A DNA stretch of 59,937 nucleotides, from the IMG/VR virus record IMGVR_UViG_3300035663_001321, positions 1 through 59,937 of that record, one strand, 5' to 3'. The DNA comes from a virus. Each line of letters begins with the position of its first letter. Position 1 is the first letter of the stretch. The position numbers and the translations under genes are program-made. The notes beneath the pieces are model-generated. The model made no database searches. It was given only the letters and a program-made list of their open reading frames with translations, and was not told the origin of the DNA. Shown in pieces: positions 31,669-40,427 of this stretch.

Positions 31669-33570
31669 ATGTCAACATCAATACTGTTGGAATCTGCTAA
31701 ACCACCTGTTGGTCGTGAATTCCAACACCTTGAAGATTTAGTATACATAGAAGGCGCACGTGGTATAAAACGTGTGCTTGAATGTATCGCAGGTATTATC
31801 AAACGTCAACCATTAGAAGTGAAATGGGATGGTAGCCCCGCAATACTATTTGGTAGAACAGACAATGGTCGTTTTCACTTTGGTGACAAATATAGTCGTG
31901 ACATTATAGACAGCCCACAAGCAGTATATCAACAGTATATTGGGCGCAAACCTAAACGCACCTTTGAGCGTGAGCAATTTGCACGTGATATGGCAGCATT
32001 GTATGAAGTATATGAAGCAGCCACTCCAAAAGATTTTCGTGGATTCTTAGAAGCAGGATTGTTATATAAAAATTCACCAACCTTAACTGAAAATAGTTTT
32101 CAATGTAATCCTAATACGGTAATTTATAAGATTAATAACAGTACTGATTTAGGTAAGCGTATAGCCAACAGTGTTAGTGGATGTGCAGCAACCGCATATT
32201 TTCGTGACTTACCTGCTACAGGTGGTAGACGATATCCTGTAGGAGATTATGCCAATAGCTTTACAGGTGGGCAAGTTGTTGTTATCCCACCTTTACATAC
32301 AAGTGATTCACCAAAATTAGAACGTACTTTGTTAGAAAAATATTGGAACTTCGTCAAACAAAAGCGTGATAGTATTAATGAATTTGTATCACCAATGGTT
32401 ATAAAAAAGATATTGTATGAATACGTTAATAGTCAAATTAATGAAAATGACCTAAGCGCATTACATAATTTAGGAGATAATTTCACTACCTATGCACGTG
32501 ATAGTTTATCTGCTAAAGAACAAAACATACTAGCTGAACATTTAAAAACGCATTTAGATGGGGCTAATGATACTTTTAGGATGATACGTGCTACTATGAA
32601 AATTAAAGATTTGATTGTTGATCAACTTGAAGAAAGCACATTACGTAAGTTAGGCATTCAGGCAGAATTACCTGATGGACAACGTGGTGGTGAAGGGTTT
32701 GTATATGATATAAACGAAGGTATCAACCCTATTAAATTAGTTAAACGTGGTGCATTTACTAGAGCAAATAAATTTAAGAATGAGTCAAAATATTTAAAAG
32801 AATCAATCAGTCGTAATGGTAAGAGTGATCGTGCGGTAATTACTTTTGGTCGTTGTATGGGTCATCGTGGGCATATGTACCTAGCTAATAGTGTGTTTAC
32901 TACGGCTAAAGAACAAGGTGCTGACCCTTATGTTATTATCAGTAGAACAATGGGTGAGGATGATCCACTTACACCTAATGAGAAATTATCAATCTATCAT
33001 AAAGTATTTCCTAATCATAAACAATGTTTTGTATCTGCAGACGATAGTATGCCAACGATGATGAGCGCATTAAAAAAGTTAAATGAATTAGGATATAAGC
33101 ATATTACCGCAATATTTGGCAATGATCGTGCTGATAGTATGCAACATGTAAAAGAGTATAATGGGCGCAGTTATAATTTTGAAACATTAGATGTGCTCAG
33201 TAGGCAACAAACTAATGATCCATATAAAAACATTAATGGCCCACGTGGCACTGATATGCGTAATGTACTAAGCGATCCTAATTTATCTGAAGAACAAAAA
33301 TTTGGATATTGGCGCAAATGTATGAGTCCACAATTGAGTGATGATGATGTACAATATATTATGGACATAGTGAAAAAACGTATTGGGCATGAACTACATG
33401 AAGCTGATAATCCAAATTATTTTGGCGGCAGCAGTTTAAGCCCAATTGGTGGAACACCTGAAGATTTACAAGATACACGTACACCTGCGCAAAAGCGTAA
33501 AGATGCCAAGCGAGCAATTAAACAAGCACGTGAATTACGTAAATTTATGGGTCATAATGAAGTACGTTAA
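31669..33570 (+). CDS. fusion of KxDG nucleotidyltransferase-like and HxGH nucleotidyltransferase-like domains
   Basis: 633 aa from ATG 31669, one base after the previous stop. The N-terminal domain has EVKWDGSPAILFGRTDNGRF (about 47-66), like the KxDG adenylation motif of ligases and capping enzymes. The C-terminal domain has ITFGRCMGHRGHMYLANSVF (about 394-413) and SRTMGEDDPLTPNEKLSIYH, matching HxGH cytidylyl/adenylyltransferases such as NMN adenylyltransferase. Both types use nucleotide triphosphates. The start MSTSILLESAKPP contains L-L-E. Similar large proteins exist in T4-like cyanophages, function unresolved. Confidence 0.65.
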   Translation: MSTSILLESAKPPVGREFQHLEDLVYIEGARGIKRVLECIAGIIKRQPLEVKWDGSPAILFGRTDNGRFHFGDKYSRDIIDSPQAVYQQYIGRKPKRTFEREQFARDMAALYEVYEAATPKDFRGFLEAGLLYKNSPTLTENSFQCNPNTVIYKINNSTDLGKRIANSVSGCAATAYFRDLPATGGRRYPVGDYANSFTGGQVVVIPPLHTSDSPKLERTLLEKYWNFVKQKRDSINEFVSPMVIKKILYEYVNSQINENDLSALHNLGDNFTTYARDSLSAKEQNILAEHLKTHLDGANDTFRMIRATMKIKDLIVDQLEESTLRKLGIQAELPDGQRGGEGFVYDINEGINPIKLVKRGAFTRANKFKNESKYLKESISRNGKSDRAVITFGRCMGHRGHMYLANSVFTTAKEQGADPYVIISRTMGEDDPLTPNEKLSIYHKVFPNHKQCFVSADDSMPTMMSALKKLNELGYKHITAIFGNDRADSMQHVKEYNGRSYNFETLDVLSRQQTNDPYKNINGPRGTDMRNVLSDPNLSEEQKFGYWRKCMSPQLSDDDVQYIMDIVKKRIGHELHEADNPNYFGGSSLSPIGGTPEDLQDTRTPAQKRKDAKRAIKQARELRKFMGHNEVR

Positions 33571-33599
33571 GAATATATATTTTTTGCGCACCTTGTTAT

Positions 33600-33637
33600 C
33601 CTAAATACATTGACCACAGAAAAAAATGATGTATATT
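33600..33637 (+). promoter_or_regulatory. dual promoter region for the ssb gene
   Basis: A late-like CCTAAATA (33600-33607) is followed by TTGACC (33610-33615), a 16-base spacer and TATATT (33632-33637). Early and late transcription of the ssb gene would match T4 gene 32. AAGGAG lies before the ATG at 33718. Confidence 0.5.
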
Positions 33638-33717
33638 TAATCTGTGTTCGTTGTTCTCACAACTACACTTAGGTCTCAATTTTAGCTACACTTTTAACTT
33701 TTTAAGGAGAATGAAAA

Positions 33718-34701
33718 ATGTCATTAGCTGCAATTCGTGCAAAATTGGCTGCACAAGAAGCCAAATCAAATCCCCAAAATAACACTCAGTATGTAGGCGA
33801 TAATGCCATCTATCCATTTTGGAACATGGAAGAAAATACAACCACTACAGTTCGTTTCTTACCTGATGCTGATGGATTGAATGATTATTTTTGGGTTGAG
33901 CGTAATTTAATTACGTTAGAATTTAGTGGTATTAAGGGTCAATCATCAAACAAAGTATTTGTCAAAGTACCTTGTGTTGAGATGTATGGTGACAATTGTC
34001 CTATACTTGCTGAAGTACGTACATGGTATAAAGACGCATCATTGAAAGAAATTGCCAACAAGTATTGGAAAAAGCGTACTTATATTTTTCAAGGTTTTGT
34101 GCGTGATAGCAAGATGAAAGAAGATAGTTTGCCTGAAAATGCAATTCGTCGCTTTATCATTTCACCACAAATTTTTGGTGTAATTAAGAGTAGTTTGATG
34201 GATCCTGATATTGAAGAAAATCCTACAGATTATTTGCGTGGTTTAGATTTTAGAATCGTTAAAACTAGCAAAGGTGGATATGCTGATTACAGTACAAGTG
34301 GATGGGCACGTAAAGAAACTGCACTCAACGAAACTGAGCAAGCTGCCATTGAAAAGCATGGGTTATTTAATTTAAAAGATTTCTTACCTAAAAAACCTAG
34401 CGAAATCGAACTTCGTGTTATGAAAGAAATGTTTGACGCTAGTGTTAATGGTGAAGAATATGATACAGACAAGTGGGGAGCATATTTCCGTCCACGTGGT
34501 GTACAAGCATCAAATAGTGCTGCTGACCATGATGACGATTCATATGTTGTTGCACCACGCCAACAATTTTCGACTCCTGTAGTAGATGAGGATGAGGAAC
34601 CTGTTGTAACCTCTGAAGTAAAGGTTACAACCCCTCAAACCTCCGATACAACTGCAAACATTCTTGCTATGATTCGTAGCAAGAAAACTTCCCAAGCGTA
34701 A
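33718..34701 (+). CDS. single-stranded DNA-binding protein (T4 gp32-like)
   Basis: 327 aa. YPFWNMEENTTTTVRFLPDA (about 38-57) is the hallmark of gp32 proteins. The zinc ribbon of T4 gp32 is only partly kept (VPCVEMYGDNCPI with two cysteines and no evident His partner). The C terminus has an acidic segment (VDEDEEP) for partner binding. It coats single-stranded DNA in replication and recombination. It sits upstream of uvsX. Confidence 0.9.
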   Translation: MSLAAIRAKLAAQEAKSNPQNNTQYVGDNAIYPFWNMEENTTTTVRFLPDADGLNDYFWVERNLITLEFSGIKGQSSNKVFVKVPCVEMYGDNCPILAEVRTWYKDASLKEIANKYWKKRTYIFQGFVRDSKMKEDSLPENAIRRFIISPQIFGVIKSSLMDPDIEENPTDYLRGLDFRIVKTSKGGYADYSTSGWARKETALNETEQAAIEKHGLFNLKDFLPKKPSEIELRVMKEMFDASVNGEEYDTDKWGAYFRPRGVQASNSAADHDDDSYVVAPRQQFSTPVVDEDEEPVVTSEVKVTTPQTSDTTANILAMIRSKKTSQA

Positions 34702-34712
34702 ATAGCAGTGAA

Positions 34713-34740
34713 TAAAGTGGTGGGTAGTTCCACCACTTTA
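34713..34740 (+). terminator. strong hairpin after ssb gene
   Basis: TAAAGTGGTGG pairs perfectly with CCACCACTTTA (11 pairs, 6-base loop). No T-run follows, and the next gene's TTTAGGAG comes soon after. It may be an mRNA stabiliser or processing site and not a full terminator. Confidence 0.5.
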
Positions 34741-34757
34741 CACTTTAGGAGAATAAT

Positions 34758-34991
34758 ATGACATTACCTGATGAAAGATACAGGGCACTCAAGCAAGGTA
34801 AAAGATTGTTGGAGGAATTGTGCGACCCAGGCCGCACCCCACGTGTGCCTAGCGCAGTACGTGATCGAGCTAGAGCAACACTAAAACATTTCCCCAATGA
34901 TTATGAAATTGATTGTCTTGCTGATTCTGCTCCAACAATTTTAGATAAACAATTGTTGCGAGTATTTACAAATAATACAATGGCAAAGTAG
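34758..34991 (+). CDS. BPSL0761-family small protein
   Basis: 77 aa. MTLPDERYRALKQGKRLLEE, LCDPGRTPRVPSAVRDRARA and LKHFPNDYEI closely follow the BPSL0761 family known from Burkholderia and relatives. Function unknown. It lies between ssb and uvsX and supports a betaproteobacterial host. Confidence 0.75.
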   Translation: MTLPDERYRALKQGKRLLEELCDPGRTPRVPSAVRDRARATLKHFPNDYEIDCLADSAPTILDKQLLRVFTNNTMAK

Positions 34992-34996
34992 AGATT

Positions 34997-36061
34997 ATGG
35001 GAAAACCCTTTGATATATCAAAATTTAGAAAAGAAGTTACAAAAAGTATAGAAGGTATTAGCGTAGGATTTCATGATCCCACTGATTGGATTTCAACAGG
35101 CAACTATGCATTGAATTATCTTATCAGTGGTGATTTTAATAAAGGTGTACCACTTGGTAAAGTTACTGTATTTGCAGGTGAAAGTGGTAGTGGCAAATCA
35201 TATATTTGCAGTGGAAATATCGTAAAAAATGCACAAGAGCAAGGTATATTTGTTGTACTAATTGATAGCGAAAACGCATTAGATGAAAGTTGGTTGCATG
35301 CGTTAGGTGTTGATACAAGCGATGATAAATTGCTAAAACTAAATATGGCAATGATTGATGATGTTGCAAAAACTATTTCAACATTTATGAAAGATTATAA
35401 AGAAACACCACTTGCAGAGCGACCCAAAGTATTGTTTGTTATAGATAGTTTAGGCATGCTTATGAGTCCAACTGAAGTAAACCAATTTGATAGTGGTGAT
35501 ATGAAAGGTGATATGGGACGTAAAGCTAAAGCACTAAAAGCATTAGTTACAAATTGTGTAAATATGTTTGGTAGTTATAATGTAGGATTAGTTGCCACTA
35601 ACCATACGTATGCTTCGCAGGATCCATACAATCCTGACCCTAACGTAAGTGGTGGACAAGGTTTTGTATTTGCTAGTAGTATTCTAGTAGCAATGAAAAA
35701 ACTAAAGTTGAAGGAAGATGAAGAAGGTAACAAAACATCAGATGTGCTAGGCATACGTGCAGGTTGTAAAGTAATGAAAACACGTTTTGCCAAACCATTT
35801 GAAGATGTTGAAGTACAAATTCCGTATGAAAAAGGCATGAATCCTTACAGTGGTTTTTTTGATTTGATTGAGAAAAAAGGGTTTGTTACTAGAGAAGGTA
35901 ACCGTTATATGTATACTGACTTGCATGGTGAAGTACATCGTTACTTCCGTAAAGAATGGTCAAAAAATGAAAACGGTATTATGGATTTAGTCATGAAAGA
36001 ATTTTCACAACGAGAAAAAATTGTAACTACAGAACTAGCAGAGGAAGAACAAAATGCTTGA
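34997..36061 (+). CDS. uvsX: UvsX/RecA-type recombinase
   Basis: 354 aa. Walker A is VFAGESGSGKSYICSGN (about 56-72), Walker B VLFVIDSLGML (about 142-152), and the DNA-binding loop region is around PTEVNQFDSGDMKGDMGRKA. VATNHTYASQDPYNPD and VSGGQGFVFASSILV are typical of UvsX. It catalyses strand exchange for recombination-dependent replication. It overlaps the next gene by 8 bases. Confidence 0.93.
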   Translation: MGKPFDISKFRKEVTKSIEGISVGFHDPTDWISTGNYALNYLISGDFNKGVPLGKVTVFAGESGSGKSYICSGNIVKNAQEQGIFVVLIDSENALDESWLHALGVDTSDDKLLKLNMAMIDDVAKTISTFMKDYKETPLAERPKVLFVIDSLGMLMSPTEVNQFDSGDMKGDMGRKAKALKALVTNCVNMFGSYNVGLVATNHTYASQDPYNPDPNVSGGQGFVFASSILVAMKKLKLKEDEEGNKTSDVLGIRAGCKVMKTRFAKPFEDVEVQIPYEKGMNPYSGFFDLIEKKGFVTREGNRYMYTDLHGEVHRYFRKEWSKNENGIMDLVMKEFSQREKIVTTELAEEEQNA

Positions 36062-36305
36062 CACAGTTGCAGCAGTGTATGAAGTTTTAAAACGATACAT
36101 TAGTACAACCGATATGCGTGATGCTGCGGAAGATGTACTAAATGTATTAATCGATCATGATGTACACCCTGATGAGGTACGTGAAACATTCGCAGGTGAG
36201 AAAGAAATGGTTACTGCATTGAAAGCTTACCAAGATGATGAAGCAGATTATGACGATGATGAGGACTTCGCTGAAGATGAAGATGATTGGTACGATAATG
36301 AGTAG
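36054..36305 (+). CDS. small very acidic protein
   Basis: 83 aa. The last 25 residues are mostly Asp, Glu and Tyr (DDDEDFAEDEDDWYDNE). It overlaps uvsX. A DNA-mimic or partner of a DNA-binding protein is possible; nothing more can be seen. Confidence 0.6.
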   Translation: MLDTVAAVYEVLKRYISTTDMRDAAEDVLNVLIDHDVHPDEVRETFAGEKEMVTALKAYQDDEADYDDDEDFAEDEDDWYDNE

Positions 36306-36308
36306 GCC

Positions 36309-36770
36309 ATGGGTTGGTTCAATACAGTAACTCAAAACTTATCCGCACTACCCGAATTTATTGACCATTATCAAGAAGAACTAAACCAAGCCAAACATGA
36401 AGTAAGAATTATTAAAGGTGAACGTGTTGAACGATTGCTCGCCATGCTCCCAGGCATCACCGAGCACCGTTTCAACCAACTACAAGAAATCGAGGCTGTT
36501 CTAGATTATATGAATGGACAACTTCGTAAAACACGTAGCTTAGCCTTTAAAAAATATCTTGAAAATTATCCACGCCAATTAACATCACGTGATGCTGAAC
36601 GATATGCTGATGCTGAGCAAGATGTTATTGACATGGAAACATTGGTCAATGAAGTTGCATTGATGCGTAACCAATGGTTGGGTGTTATGAAAGCATTGGA
36701 GAGCAAGAACTTTATGCTAGGGCACATTGTGCGTTTACGTGTTGCAGGTATGGAGGATATTACGATATAG
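36309..36770 (+). CDS. uvsY: probable UvsY-like recombination mediator
   Basis: 153 aa, helical and soluble. Size, position just after uvsX, and a C-terminal pattern (AFKKYLENYPRQLTSRDAER, then VNEVALMRNQWLGVMKALES) recall UvsY, which loads UvsX onto gp32-coated DNA. Sequence similarity is weak, so the call leans on context. Confidence 0.5.
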   Translation: MGWFNTVTQNLSALPEFIDHYQEELNQAKHEVRIIKGERVERLLAMLPGITEHRFNQLQEIEAVLDYMNGQLRKTRSLAFKKYLENYPRQLTSRDAERYADAEQDVIDMETLVNEVALMRNQWLGVMKALESKNFMLGHIVRLRVAGMEDITI

Positions 36771-36783
36771 CGTAAAAAAACGC

Positions 36784-36812
36784 TTGACAAGATATCCTAA
36801 TTCACTTATACT
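36784..36812 (+). promoter_or_regulatory. sigma70-type promoter with ATATCCTAATT spacer box
   Basis: TTGACA (36784-36789), 17 bases, TATACT (36807-36812). The spacer carries GATATCCTAATT, shared with several other promoters here. Confidence 0.88.
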
Positions 36813-36846
36813 TCCCATATAGTCAGTCAACACCAAGGGGAATACG

Positions 36847-37140
36847 ATGAAAATTGCAGTGTACACTCAATACTCCGAAAACTACGGTTCCGCTGAACTT
36901 CCCAAATGGAAGTCAAAAGGTGGTGCAACCTATCTTATTAACAACCTTACTGTTGCTGACGTTTTCTTTTTCAAAGACGACCTCACACTTTTTACCAACA
37001 AATTTAACTTTAGCAATGAGTTTGCTGAGGAGTGTGTTGTAAACTTCAACATTCTTGATGATGACGATATGTCATTCTGTAAAGAGTGGGAATTACCATT
37101 CTTAAAACAGTTTACACGCAGTGACTTTGTTGCTGCTTGA
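36847..37140 (+). CDS. conserved phage protein, early type
   Basis: 97 aa. MKIAVYTQYSENYGSAELPK and WKSKGGATYLINN match a small conserved phage family of unknown role. Its TGA stop is embedded in the TTGACA of the next promoter. Confidence 0.65.
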   Translation: MKIAVYTQYSENYGSAELPKWKSKGGATYLINNLTVADVFFFKDDLTLFTNKFNFSNEFAEECVVNFNILDDDDMSFCKEWELPFLKQFTRSDFVAA

Positions 37141-37165
37141 CAGTAACTAAGTTTCAATCTATAAT
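37137..37165 (+). promoter_or_regulatory. sigma70-type promoter
   Basis: TTGACA (37137-37142), 17 bases, TATAAT (37160-37165). The upstream gene stops at the TGA inside the -35 hexamer. Confidence 0.88.
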
Positions 37166-37199
37166 TCCTGTATAGTAAATACTTCAAGAGGAAATAAAA

Positions 37200-37913
37200 A
37201 TGTACGTTAATCGTGAAGCTGAAGAAACGATGATTTTTGTGCGTTCTCGTATTAAGTATTCACAGGGTGTTTTTACCTCAACAGGACAACGTTGGTTTTG
37301 GATGGAACGTAACAAAGATGCCATTCAACAAGAAGATGGTGTTACACCCTATGGTGTACCCTTCAAAAAAGGTGACCGTGTACTTTCTATTGACCAAGTA
37401 GTATCATGGGCAAGTTATGGTACACGTAGTCAAATGCCTCTTGTTCATGTTGCAATCGTTGATCGTGTTGGTGTACGTGCGTTTTACAAGTTAGGTGGTA
37501 AGGGTAACCTACGTGATGGTTGGGGACCTGATCCCAAAAAAACTAAACTATTGTGGGAGCGTCCTGCAAGTGTAGTAGGATTGCCCGAAGAAGAACCAAA
37601 AGAAGTAAAAAAATCTACCAAGGTAGGTAATGTTGGTGATGAAATTATTGTAGAAGGTACTGTCATCAAACATGAAGTTTTATCTACAAATTATGGTACA
37701 GTTAATAAGTTTATTATTAAAGATACTAGTGAGAACTTGTATATGTACAAGGGTTCTAAGTATTTGACTGAGAAAGGTGGTTTTGTAAAAGTTGAGACCA
37801 AAGTAAAAGATCACTTTGAGATGGGTGAAGGAACAGGTTCTTGGTTGACAATTTTAGGTGGTAAAGGTAAAAATACAATGAACATACTAATTCAAGAAAG
37901 TTTTCAAACATGA
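37200..37913 (+). CDS. hypothetical protein with OB-like C-terminal domain
   Basis: 237 aa. The N-terminal part is basic (VRSRIKYSQGVFTSTGQRWF). The C-terminal 100 residues (from VGDEIIVEGTVIKHEVLSTN through KVKDHFEMGE) look like an OB-fold domain found in several phage proteins that contact nucleic acid. Role unknown. Confidence 0.55.
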   Translation: MYVNREAEETMIFVRSRIKYSQGVFTSTGQRWFWMERNKDAIQQEDGVTPYGVPFKKGDRVLSIDQVVSWASYGTRSQMPLVHVAIVDRVGVRAFYKLGGKGNLRDGWGPDPKKTKLLWERPASVVGLPEEEPKEVKKSTKVGNVGDEIIVEGTVIKHEVLSTNYGTVNKFIIKDTSENLYMYKGSKYLTEKGGFVKVETKVKDHFEMGEGTGSWLTILGGKGKNTMNILIQESFQT

Positions 37914-38053
37914 AATTATTGATTAAAAACAACAAGTTCACACCGCTAGGTCTGTTTTTAGCTCTGTTGGTTGGGTTGTTTTATATCCCAATATGGGCAC
38001 TATTTCATCCTAAAGAATTTTGGGCAGAATGTAAAAAGCCATGGTTTAGATAA
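37910..38053 (+). CDS. small membrane protein
   Basis: 47 aa. One hydrophobic helix (LGLFLALLVGLFYIPIWALF). It overlaps both neighbours (ATGA at the start, TAATG at the end). Confidence 0.5.
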   Translation: MKLLIKNNKFTPLGLFLALLVGLFYIPIWALFHPKEFWAECKKPWFR

Positions 38054-38265
38054 TGAATAGTCATTTACGCAACATTGCGACCAAAGCAAGTCGTGATATA
38101 GACTGTGCTTATATGGGTGATGCTTATGCTATTGCCCTTACTAAAGCCATTGTAAAGGACTTAACAGATGAACTAGGCAAGGTTAAGTGGATGGGTGATG
38201 ATGAAGGATGGGACAAGGCAATTGATGCTGTAAAGAAAGAATTAAAGTCTAGGTACGGGACATAA
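38053..38265 (+). CDS. small hypothetical protein
   Basis: 70 aa, charged alpha-helical. ATG shares a base with the previous stop. No motif recognised. Confidence 0.55.
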   Translation: MNSHLRNIATKASRDIDCAYMGDAYAIALTKAIVKDLTDELGKVKWMGDDEGWDKAIDAVKKELKSRYGT

Positions 38266-38266
38266 T

Positions 38267-38404
38267 ATGTTTAATTTAGTTATTAGCTTGTCATGTTTAT
38301 ACTTCGCCAAAAAAGATTTTGAAGATGGTAATAGCAAACTAGGATGGTTTAGTCTTGTCATATCTGCCTGTAACTTTTCTATTTTTTTAGCAGAATATTT
38401 CTAA
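38267..38404 (+). CDS. small membrane protein
   Basis: 45 aa. Two short hydrophobic segments (FNLVISLSCLYF and FSLVISACNFSIFLAEYF) flank a charged middle. It follows the previous gene by one base. Confidence 0.45.
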   Translation: MFNLVISLSCLYFAKKDFEDGNSKLGWFSLVISACNFSIFLAEYF

Positions 38405-38407
38405 ATA
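38400..38407 (+). promoter_or_regulatory. late promoter variant TCTAAATA, 5 bases from start codon
   Basis: The octamer overlaps the previous stop codon and ends five bases before the ATG at 38413. No Shine-Dalgarno. It is unusual as a late-type element within the early-type gene region. Confidence 0.45.
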
Positions 38408-38412
38408 ACTTT

Positions 38413-38547
38413 ATGAGTAATATTATTTGGGTTATACTAGGTGCGCTATTATGTCTCTTACTTGGAGCTATCATAGGATTTTGGGTTGAAGAATTAACTT
38501 ATTCGCCACTTACACGTGGTTTTTATGAATGTAAAGGATGTTGGTAA
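38413..38547 (+). CDS. small membrane protein
   Basis: 44 aa. A strong hydrophobic helix (IIWVILGALLCLLLGAIIGF) is followed by a short soluble tail ending YECKGCW with two cysteines. Its stop shares a base with the next ATG. Confidence 0.5.
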   Translation: MSNIIWVILGALLCLLLGAIIGFWVEELTYSPLTRGFYECKGCW

Positions 38548-38774
38548 TGAAATTGTTTGATACGTATGAAACTATTGATGCTATGAAACCATGTATGAAG
38601 CGACCTATTGTTGTACATGCGGTACAAGTTAATGAAGAATTTAGGGTAAATAGTTTAGAAGGTGATTACGCACAAGGTAAAGCAGGTGACTATCTTATGC
38701 GTGGTATTAACGGTGAATTGTATATTTGCGACCGTGAAGTATTTGAAAAAACATATGATTTTGTAAATGGCTGA
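38547..38774 (+). CDS. conserved phage protein (GDYLMRGINGELYIC type)
   Basis: 75 aa from ATG 38547 (TAATG with the previous gene; GGA 8 bases upstream). RPIVVHAVQVNEEFRVNSLE and AGDYLMRGINGELYICDREV match a widespread small phage and prophage domain of unknown biochemical role. Confidence 0.7.
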   Translation: MKLFDTYETIDAMKPCMKRPIVVHAVQVNEEFRVNSLEGDYAQGKAGDYLMRGINGELYICDREVFEKTYDFVNG

Positions 38775-39003
38775 TAAATTAGTTGAATTAATTAAACGTG
38801 CGGGATTTAGCAGTACTTACGAACAAGTTCGACTTGAACGTTTGATATGGCTAACTGCCTTAGAAATTAGCCCACTATTATCTGCTGAAGATTGGCTAAA
38901 AGTAAAAGAATTGTTGCAGTTACCTGATGATGTACAGCAACGTAAAAACTTTAATTACCTGACAAAATTTAAACAAGAAGATCCTGAAGAATATATGAAG
39001 TAG
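38767..39003 (+). CDS. small hypothetical protein
   Basis: 78 aa, helical and soluble, overlapping the previous gene by 8 bases. No motif recognised. Confidence 0.55.
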   Translation: MADKLVELIKRAGFSSTYEQVRLERLIWLTALEISPLLSAEDWLKVKELLQLPDDVQQRKNFNYLTKFKQEDPEEYMK

Positions 39004-39018
39004 TTGTAAAAATACAAC

Positions 39019-39047
39019 TTGACAGTATATCCAATTTTTACTATAAT
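39019..39047 (+). promoter_or_regulatory. sigma70-type promoter with ATATCC spacer box
   Basis: TTGACA (39019-39024), 17 bases, TATAAT (39042-39047). The spacer starts GTATATCCAATT. Confidence 0.88.
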
Positions 39048-39076
39048 TTCTCTATAGTCAGATATAGGAGATTGAC

Positions 39077-39436
39077 ATGCCACTAGTTCAATATATGGAT
39101 CACACCCACCCTGATGCATTCGTAGATTTCGAAAAGCTTGAACCAATGGTTAATACAGGTTATACCAAACCATGTCCTGTATGCCAATGTTACGGTGGTT
39201 GGAATCTTAAACTCAATGCATATCCTTTACACAATTATCCTAATACTGCTGAAAATCGTCATCGTTATTCACACTTCCGTTCAAACTGCTCACATTGTAA
39301 CGGGTATGGTTATACGTTACCTACTGAAACTTGCAGTGGTCATGAGTGGGAGCGCAAGCAAAACCTAGGTCGATGCTACACTTTATACGTGTGTAAAAAA
39401 TGCAACAAGAATATGGAAGTTGATTCTAGCGATTGA
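39077..39436 (+). CDS. multi-cysteine zinc-binding protein
   Basis: 119 aa. Three CxxC-type knuckles: CPVCQCYGG, CSHCNGYGY and CKKCNKN, plus CSGHEW and several histidines. The CxxCxGxG-like pairs recall DnaJ-type zinc fingers. It is a small zinc protein, possibly a nucleic-acid or protein adaptor. It stops at the TGA inside the next -35 hexamer. Confidence 0.65.
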   Translation: MPLVQYMDHTHPDAFVDFEKLEPMVNTGYTKPCPVCQCYGGWNLKLNAYPLHNYPNTAENRHRYSHFRSNCSHCNGYGYTLPTETCSGHEWERKQNLGRCYTLYVCKKCNKNMEVDSSD

Positions 39437-39461
39437 CAACATATCCTAATTCATATACAAT
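39433..39461 (+). promoter_or_regulatory. sigma70-type promoter with ATATCCTAATT spacer box
   Basis: TTGACA (39433-39438), 17 bases, TACAAT (39456-39461). Confidence 0.85.
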
Positions 39462-39493
39462 ACATATATTGATTGATCTTTTGGAGAGTAGAA

Positions 39494-39802
39494 ATGGCAA
39501 TAACGCCCCTGACAGAACGCCAAAAATCCTTGATTGTTAACAATGTTGTAGCAGCATGTAAAGACATTAAAAAATTAAATAAAACGGGATATAATTTCTT
39601 GTATCTTTGCAGTGGGTTTATCGCTCACTATAATTTAGGTGGATTTATTTCTGCTTATGATTATCCTAACGCTTTAGTGCGTAATATTATGTCTAATGTA
39701 CGGGTCAATCAATGGAATAATTTTTCTCCCTCTGATCCTGATTATGCATACATGATGTCAAAAAAAGACGTTTACAATAGAATTGTTGCAAAAATATCCT
39801 AA
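39494..39802 (+). CDS. hypothetical protein, early type
   Basis: 102 aa from ATG 39494; an earlier in-frame ATG at 39473 would sit almost at the transcript start. TTGGAGAG precedes it. No motif recognised. Confidence 0.6.
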   Translation: MAITPLTERQKSLIVNNVVAACKDIKKLNKTGYNFLYLCSGFIAHYNLGGFISAYDYPNALVRNIMSNVRVNQWNNFSPSDPDYAYMMSKKDVYNRIVAKIS

Positions 39803-39814
39803 CTGATGTACAAT
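39786..39814 (+). promoter_or_regulatory. sigma70-type promoter with ATATCCTAA spacer box
   Basis: TTGCAA (39786-39791), 17 bases, TACAAT (39809-39814). It lies in the 3' end of the preceding gene. Confidence 0.7.
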
Positions 39815-39850
39815 AGTTTTTGTGGTGATTAATTCTTAACGGAGATTGAA

Positions 39851-40147
39851 ATGAGTAAAGCCCTAGTAAACAAACTTGCCAAGATTCGTGCTGAAATTGC
39901 TCTCTTGAAAGTAGCAGAAAAGAAGGTTGAAACTGCGTTGATTACTGCTGCCAATTTCGATAGCATGACGTTTTTCGGTACTGCTACGGTTGCCACGGTA
40001 GTTCCCCAACACGAACGTGCTAGTGTTAAATATGAAGCTATGGTGCGTGATGTACTTGGTGATGCCAAAGTAGACTCGCTTGCTGAAGCATATACCAAAA
40101 TTAGCAAAGTTAGTGCTGCTGTAAAATTGTCAACCTTAGTTAAGTAA
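39851..40147 (+). CDS. hypothetical protein
   Basis: 98 aa. The N-terminal half is an alanine/lysine-rich helix (LAKIRAEIALLKVAEKKVET). GGAG precedes the ATG. The reverse frame at 39829-40296 is a shadow. Confidence 0.6.
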   Translation: MSKALVNKLAKIRAEIALLKVAEKKVETALITAANFDSMTFFGTATVATVVPQHERASVKYEAMVRDVLGDAKVDSLAEAYTKISKVSAAVKLSTLVK

Positions 40148-40154
40148 GGTACAT

Positions 40155-40421
40155 ATGAAAGTTCAATCAGTAGGTTCAGCAGATTCAAGTGGAGCACGTA
40201 ACGTGATGATGGAGTTATGGCGTATGACCATGACTCAACGTGTTCAACATGATTTACAACAACGAGTATCAGGTAGAAAAAGTGAGCCTGAACCACGTAA
40301 AGTTGAACCTGCAGTAAAGATAGAAATTAGTGATAGCGCACGTTATATTTTAGCTACACAAGCTGCTGAGAAGCATAAATTGGAACAAAAAAATGAACGA
40401 ACGAATTCGAGAACTTGCTGA
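40155..40421 (+). CDS. hypothetical protein
   Basis: 88 aa, basic and glutamine-rich. Its end overlaps the next gene by 29 bases, so the last ten residues (NERTNSRTC) are read from the repeat that encodes the MNERIRE start of the neighbour; this looks like a gene truncated or extended by insertion of that neighbour. Confidence 0.5.
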   Translation: MKVQSVGSADSSGARNVMMELWRMTMTQRVQHDLQQRVSGRKSEPEPRKVEPAVKIEISDSARYILATQAAEKHKLEQKNERTNSRTC

Positions 40422-40427
40422 ACAGGC
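40393..40427 (+). repeat. 35-base direct repeat, copy A
   Basis: The first 35 bases of this gene are identical to 40766-40800, marking a recent gene duplication. Confidence 0.9.

Noticed and set aside
39829-40296. Minus-strand open frame of 155 codons
   Set aside because: It covers two plus-strand genes and a promoter, and lacks a ribosome site.
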